NCBI GenBank assembly: GCA_031267685.1
Contig: JAIRYV010000055.1
Coordinates: 1-36,888 of the forward strand
Direction: 5' to 3'
Length of the DNA stretch: 36,888 nucleotides
Source of the DNA: Treponema sp.
Lineage (GTDB): Bacteria > Spirochaetota > Spirochaetia > Treponematales > Breznakiellaceae
A model generated the notes under the pieces. That model had not been told where the DNA came from. It worked only from the letters and a program-made list of their open reading frames with translations, and ran no database searches. Shown here piece after piece: positions 33,042 through 36,888 of this stretch. How positions within the stretch are numbered: the first letter of the stretch is position 1; each line of letters begins with the position of its first letter. Made by a program: the position numbers and the translations under genes.

Positions 33042-33073
33042 AGTCTATAGACAGATTCGTCTGTCTATAGACT
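33042..33073. other. perfect 14-bp inverted repeat with TTCG loop
   Basis: AGTCTATAGACAGA (33042-33055) and TCTGTCTATAGACT (33060-33073) are exact complements around the four-base loop TTCG. It lies between the oadG-like gene and the convergent SGNH gene. There is no T-run on either side. It may be a shared transcript end or a protein-binding site. Confidence 0.75.
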
Positions 33074-33176
33074 GCCTCCAATCGTGAAGATGCCGAAAAC
33101 GGCTGAGAACAGACGGTGAAAACCAGCGGGTCTGTCCGGCGTAAGTGGAAAACGCTCGATCTGTGAAACAAGGGGT

Positions 33177-34238
33177 TTACTCATCGCCAAGTGGTGTCAA
33201 GGTGTGACTGAGCTTGTGATTCTCGCTTAATGCCTCAAGGGGAAAAAGCCCACTTGCCAGCAAATCGTGCAGGAGTTGCTCGCTACGTATAGCACGGCCA
33301 TGCTCGTTGAGGTGGTAGACAGTGTCATAGAAGAAAGCGGCGGGGAAGCAATAGTCTTCTGGTATTGAAATGACCGTGAGGTCTTCACGTTCTCGAATGA
33401 GCGCGTCCAATTCGTGTATACGGTTGACCATATTATAGAAGGAAACTTCTTCGTAGCTGGGATAGGTGAGTATGACACGGATGCCGGACCCAGTGAACGC
33501 GGCGACAAACTGGAAGAATCGCGCAAGGTACTTCGGGTTAAGCGGGTCAAGGGGCTGGTTAGGCGTGATAGGCTGGTTTTCAACACTGAAGTGTTTGATG
33601 TAGTCGCCATATTCGTTAAAGCCATCGCGGGTGTAGGCGAGTGGGGTGAGCGGACGGGGGAGCAGGGCAAGCAACTTGCCTCTGGCATATTCGGGAAAAG
33701 CGCTGGGCAGGCCATAAAGCGTTGTTCCCAGAAACAAGCTTCTGGTGTCAGACGCCAGTTCCGCGCCTGAATCACTATTCCAGCTATCAACAAGGCGCTG
33801 ATACTCCGGCCCAATAAAAGTGTCTGATATCAGCAACGAAAAGTTCCGGGTGTCAGACACCAGGTCCCATGCGGCTAATCCGCCATCCCACTCACTCGTA
33901 AAGTGAGAATACTCCGGCGCGATGACAAGCGTATCGCCGCTTTGCAGAAATGGCGCGACGTCGTCAAGCATACGTCCCAGCCCAAAGCCGGCATGTAGGC
34001 CGGTATTCACGACCAGCATACCCAGCCCGTTCTGAAGCATTTCGCTGTCGATGCCAAACGCGAGGTTAGAACCGCCCACCAGCACAAGGCGCGGCGCGGC
34101 AGTCTCCATGAGCCGCTGATGTTTGTCAAGGATTGCCTGCACATACGTGTTCTGCGGACCGGGGAGCAGGATGATAGCGAACAATGTTCCAAAAACTAAC
34201 GCACAGAGAACCGCCAGTTTGAGTAATAGCTTTTTCAT
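33177..34238 (-). CDS. SGNH-hydrolase-like envelope O-acyltransferase partner
   Basis: A 353-residue protein with an N-terminal signal anchor (LLLKLAVLCALVFGTLFAIIL) and an extracytoplasmic SGNH-like domain. The likely nucleophile is Ser57 in VGGSNLAFG; the C-terminal Asp305 and His309 in YDTVYHLNEHG would complete the triad. It follows the MBOAT gene by 8 bp, and its AGGGGG site overlaps that gene's stop. MBOAT plus SGNH pairs, as in alginate and peptidoglycan O-acetylation, move acyl groups onto polymers outside the cell. The target here is unknown. Two copies of a palindromic repeat lie inside the coding region, both read as SDTR. Confidence 0.75.
   Translation of the reverse strand: MKKLLLKLAVLCALVFGTLFAIILLPGPQNTYVQAILDKHQRLMETAAPRLVLVGGSNLAFGIDSEMLQNGLGMLVVNTGLHAGFGLGRMLDDVAPFLQSGDTLVIAPEYSHFTSEWDGGLAAWDLVSDTRNFSLLISDTFIGPEYQRLVDSWNSDSGAELASDTRSLFLGTTLYGLPSAFPEYARGKLLALLPRPLTPLAYTRDGFNEYGDYIKHFSVENQPITPNQPLDPLNPKYLARFFQFVAAFTGSGIRVILTYPSYEEVSFYNMVNRIHELDALIREREDLTVISIPEDYCFPAAFFYDTVYHLNEHGRAIRSEQLLHDLLASGLFPLEALSENHKLSHTLTPLGDE
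33742..33775 (-). repeat. REP-like palindrome within coding sequence, copy 1
   Basis: CTGGTGTCAGACGCCAG (33742-33758) followed by TTCCGCGCCTGAATCAC. The whole 34-bp stretch closely matches 36237-36270. It lies in frame inside the SGNH gene. Confidence 0.7.
33848..33864 (-). repeat. REP-like palindrome within coding sequence, copy 2
   Basis: Contains GGTGTCAGACACC, a near-perfect palindrome that matches the core of the other two copies. It lies in frame inside the SGNH gene and again encodes SDTR. Confidence 0.65.
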
Positions 34239-34246
34239 GCGTCCCC

Positions 34247-35770
34247 CTAAAACGTAAAATAGATGAACTCTGAAGAATCCGTGCTCCAGCTCAACAAAAC
34301 CACGAGTACCAGAGCGTAATAGCCTGCCCAGCGCAGCATCAGCGGCTTTCGCATAATGAGCGTCGTGCCGGGTCTTGTTCTCGTCCACCAGTCCACGAGG
34401 AGCAGGGCGGCAATAGCCATGAATGAAAGCCCACAAGCGCTTATTCCAAACAACTTAATAGGATGCGCCACATTATTTCCCAGTTGAAATGCAGCGCGTA
34501 CCGTCTCTATGAGTCCAGTCTGCGGAAGCTGACGAACATAGCTGGCCAGCTCAGAGGGAAGTGCAGCGAATTTCGCGCATATCAAGAGCGCGTCGCCTAT
34601 TGTATTTGCCCTGAAAAATACCCACGCGATACAGACCAGTGCAAAAGTAACGCAGACAGCGGCAATATGGGCAAGCCGGGAGTTCGCTATGCCGAGCTTA
34701 CACCAGATGCTGGAACGGCCATCGCTTGTGGCGCGTCCCGCAAGTTGGAACACGCCATGGAGCGTGCCCCATGCAACAAAGTGCCAGGCCGCACCGTGCC
34801 AGAGGCCACTCAGCAGGAAAGTGATGAGTAGGTTAAACGCCTGACGAGGAACACCGCGCCGGTTTCCGCCAAGGGGGATGTAGATATAGTCGCGTAGCCA
34901 GCTTGAAAGCGATATATGCCAACGCCGCCAAAAATCCGCGACGGAGTGGGCAAAGTAAGGCTGCCGGAAGTTGCTCATCAGCTTGAACCCTAGCACACGA
35001 GCGCATCCAATAGCAATATCTGAATAGCCGGAAAAGTCGCAGTATATCTGGAATGCGAAGAAGAAGGTCGCCAGTGCCAGAGACGCCGCTGGATACACCG
35101 CCGCTTCGCTGTAAACAGCGTCTACATATAGCGCCACACGATCCGCAATCACAATCTTCTTGAACATACCCCAAGCCGCCAATTTCAGGCCGCTCGTTAC
35201 GCGGTTATAGTCAAAACCATGATCCGCCTTGAACTGGGGCAATAGGTTTCCAGTGCGTTCAATCGGGCCCGCGACAAGTTGCGGGAAGAACGTAACAAAG
35301 AGTGCGTAGGTTATAAGATTCCGTTCAGCCTGCACTGTTCCCCAATACACGTCGATTGAATAACTCAGGGACTGAAACGTGTAGAACGAGATGCCCACAG
35401 GCAGTAGCACGTTGAACGTGGGCAAAATCGTGCCGCCAGAGACAAAGCTCAGGTTATCGGCAAAGAAATTGTAGTATTTAAAGAAGAACAGTACCATGAG
35501 GTTCAGCGTCAGCGATACTACCAGAATCAAGCGCTTACGTAATGGCTTATCTTCCATATAATAAGCAGATATCCATGTAATCAGCACGGAGAACACAATA
35601 AGAACGAGGTAGGCCGGATTCCAGCATGCATAGAAAAACAGCGAGGCCACAAGCAGGAACGCCTGTTTCACAAGCGTCCTCCGAGACGCGCCACATACCC
35701 GTCCAAGCGCCCAATACAGCGCCGTTACCACAGGAAAGAACAATAGAAACTGCCACGAATTGAAGTTCAT
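34247..35770 (-). CDS. MBOAT-family O-acyltransferase (AlgI-like)
   Basis: A 507-residue polytopic membrane protein of the membrane-bound O-acyltransferase family. It carries acyl groups across the membrane for transfer to extracytoplasmic polymers. AlgI-type motifs are FFPQLVAGPIERTGNLLPQF (161-180), FWRRWHISLSSWLRDYIYIP (280-299) and the catalytic histidine region SGLWHGAAWH with His325. AGGATG lies six bases upstream of the ATG. It forms an operon with the SGNH partner that follows. The polymer acylated is not known; a cell-surface glycan is likely, and GDP-mannose made elsewhere in the window could feed such a glycan. Confidence 0.9.
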   Translation of the reverse strand: MNFNSWQFLLFFPVVTALYWALGRVCGASRRTLVKQAFLLVASLFFYACWNPAYLVLIVFSVLITWISAYYMEDKPLRKRLILVVSLTLNLMVLFFFKYYNFFADNLSFVSGGTILPTFNVLLPVGISFYTFQSLSYSIDVYWGTVQAERNLITYALFVTFFPQLVAGPIERTGNLLPQFKADHGFDYNRVTSGLKLAAWGMFKKIVIADRVALYVDAVYSEAAVYPAASLALATFFFAFQIYCDFSGYSDIAIGCARVLGFKLMSNFRQPYFAHSVADFWRRWHISLSSWLRDYIYIPLGGNRRGVPRQAFNLLITFLLSGLWHGAAWHFVAWGTLHGVFQLAGRATSDGRSSIWCKLGIANSRLAHIAAVCVTFALVCIAWVFFRANTIGDALLICAKFAALPSELASYVRQLPQTGLIETVRAAFQLGNNVAHPIKLFGISACGLSFMAIAALLLVDWWTRTRPGTTLIMRKPLMLRWAGYYALVLVVLLSWSTDSSEFIYFTF

Positions 35771-35829
35771 ACAAACATCCTCAAATAGAACATTTTGCTC
35801 ATATTTATCTATGTAAGCAATAAGCTAAC

Positions 35830-35857
35830 ACTATAATACAAATTTTGTAAGCGTCAA
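35830..35857 (-). promoter_or_regulatory. promoter of the MBOAT/SGNH operon
   Basis: On the minus strand: TTGACG (35852-35857), a 16-bp spacer and TATAGT (35830-35835). The leader would be about 55 nt. The divergent XRE regulator gene starts 42 bp away and could act here. Confidence 0.6.
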
Positions 35858-35898
35858 GTTACTGTTAAGCATGTATCCGTAGCCATTAGATTATATTT

Positions 35899-36216
35899 AT
35901 GGGACTTCAAGAGATTCTCGTAGCGAACATTAAGAGATGGCGGAAACACGCGGGACTTACACAGGAGCGGCTGGCGGAACTCTGCGATACCGATCCCTGC
36001 TACATCAGGCAGATCGAGACCGGGCGGAGATGCCCATCTCTCCCCTATATAGAAAGAATCGCGGTTGCGCTTAGTATAGCGCCCTATCAACTGTTTTACG
36101 ATGAGTTTGAGTCTGCCGCTGTTGTTGCGAACATTGATCGCAAGCGGCAGATTACTGCTGCACTCATTGAGAGCGTCTCTCAGGGGATACAGTCAGTTAT
36201 TGACGAGCTGTGCTGA
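35899..36216 (+). CDS. XRE-family HTH transcriptional regulator
   Basis: A 105-residue regulator with a Cro/C1-type helix-turn-helix in its first 68 residues: NIKRWRKHAGLTQERLAEL, then CYIRQIETGRRCPSLPYIER and IAVALSIAPYQLF. The short C-terminus (IDRKRQITAALIESVSQGIQ) is probably helical and may dimerise. There is no ribosome-binding site, and an AT-rich TTAGATTATATT lies right before the ATG. It is divergent from the MBOAT operon and is a candidate regulator of it. Confidence 0.8.
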   Translation: MGLQEILVANIKRWRKHAGLTQERLAELCDTDPCYIRQIETGRRCPSLPYIERIAVALSIAPYQLFYDEFESAAVVANIDRKRQITAALIESVSQGIQSVIDELC

Positions 36217-36225
36217 ACTCGCGCT

Positions 36226-36271
36226 GCCTGAATCATCTGGTGTCTGACACCAGTCCTGTGCCTGAATCATC
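36226..36271 (+). repeat. REP-like palindrome flanked by direct repeats, copy 3
   Basis: The perfect palindrome CTGGTGTCTGACACCAG (36237-36253, centre T) lies between two copies of GCCTGAATCATC (36226-36237 and 36260-36271). It shares 34 bp with the copy inside the SGNH gene and lies at the edge of the minisatellite. Confidence 0.75.
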
Positions 36272-36284
36272 ATTAGCTACTAAC

Positions 36285-36888
36285 GTGACACTGGTACTAG
36301 CCCACTTAGTGACACTGGTACTAGCCCACCAAGTGACACTGGTACTAGCCCACTTAGTGACACTGGTACTAGCCCACCAAGTGATGCTGGTACTAGCCCA
36401 CCAAGTGATGCTGGTACTAGCCCACCAAGTGATGCTGGTACTAGCCCACCAAGCGATGCTGGACTAGCCCACCAAGTGATGCTGGACTAGCCCACCAAGT
36501 GATGCTGGTACTAGCCCACCAAGTGATGCTGGACTAGCCCACCAAGTGATGCTAGACTAGCCCACCAAGTGACACTGGTACTAGCCCACCAAGTGATGCT
36601 GGACTAGCCCACCAAGTGATGCTGGTACTAGCCCACCAAGTGATGCTGGTACTAGCCCACCAAGTGATGCTGGACTAGCCCACCAAGTGATGCTGGTACT
36701 AGCCCATCAAGTGATGCTGGTACTAGCCCACTTAGTGATGCTGGTACTAGCCCACCAAGTGATGCTGGTACTAGCCCATCAAGTGATGCTGGTACTAGCC
36801 CACTTAGTGATGCTGGTACTAGCCCACCAAGTGATGCTGGACTAGCCCACCAAGTGATGCTGGACTAGCCCACCAAGTGATACTGGTA
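36285..36888 (+). repeat. 24-bp minisatellite, at least 25 units, open at window end
   Basis: Twenty-five full units and a 12-bp partial unit of GTGATG followed by CTGGTACTAGCCCACCAA. Most units are 24 bp; eight are 23 bp because of a missing T in GGTACTAG, which breaks any reading frame. Variants end in CACTTA or CATCAA. Units 18-20 and 21-23 repeat the same order (CATCAA, CACTTA, CACCAA), a 72-bp higher-order copy. Without spacers it is not a CRISPR array. A short frame with LVLAHQVM repeats runs into the array's left part but has no ribosome-binding site. Confidence 0.9.

Noticed and set aside
36285-36888. Possible CRISPR array in the 24-bp repeats
   Set aside because: Units are joined head to tail without unique spacers, and no cas genes are near.

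Overview
The window is about 37 kb of bacterial chromosome with near-even base composition. It most likely comes from a spirochaete of the Treponema group, and the gut-associated treponemes are my best guess. The clues are long arrays of near-identical 34-residue TPR units (DRAIADYTQALRLDPN), two proteins of the HU-like/DUF4469 type, a chemotaxis receptor carrying an H-NOX domain, and a BspA-like surface-protein fragment. This assignment rests on recognised protein families, not on a database search.

Layout. 180-2941: a DAACS-type symporter, a convergent mannose-1-phosphate guanylyltransferase whose stop codon interlocks with it, and a short ribosome hibernation factor. 2999-3166: the decayed 3' end of an IS200/IS605 tnpB-type element. 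3341-8623: a consensus promoter, a DUF4469 protein, then a CsgG/LpoB-like lipoprotein, a CsgG-TPR fusion and two further TPR genes. The last two TPR genes carry clear recombination scars. 9009-12962 (minus): a GH3 beta-glucosidase and a redox operon of glutathione peroxidase, OhrR-like regulator and flavodoxin. 13207-21160: a promoter built onto a 23-bp tandem repeat drives a membrane DUF2318 protein, two MacB/FtsX-type permeases, an ATPase and an FMN-binding lipoprotein. FeoA, FeoB and a small Cys-rich FeoB partner follow. Together these look like an iron locus that joins extracytoplasmic redox chemistry to Fe(II) uptake. 21200-21830: GC-rich alternative hairpins and a 21-bp minisatellite. 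21934-24918: purB and guaB, which make AMP and GMP from the IMP branch point. 25018-26388: a MATE exporter. 26623-27942: a BspA-like fragment and a second DUF4469 protein. 28064-32946: an MCP with a C-terminal H-NOX domain, the membrane (beta) and small gamma-like subunits of a Na+-pumping decarboxylase, then on the other strand a PTS EIIA-like protein and a second OadG. 33177-35770: an MBOAT/SGNH pair that probably O-acylates an envelope polymer. 35899-36888: a small XRE regulator and a 24-bp minisatellite that runs off the window.

Main points for a second look are the iron/flavin cassette without the usual FTR1 and P19/Tp34 genes, its repeat-built promoter, and the deletion scars in the TPR family, one of which appears to have removed a signal peptide. 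Also notable are a palindromic repeat present both inside a coding sequence and next to the minisatellite, and several genes whose -10 box lies only 5-6 nt before the ATG, suggesting leaderless mRNAs. No rRNA, tRNA or CRISPR array was seen.
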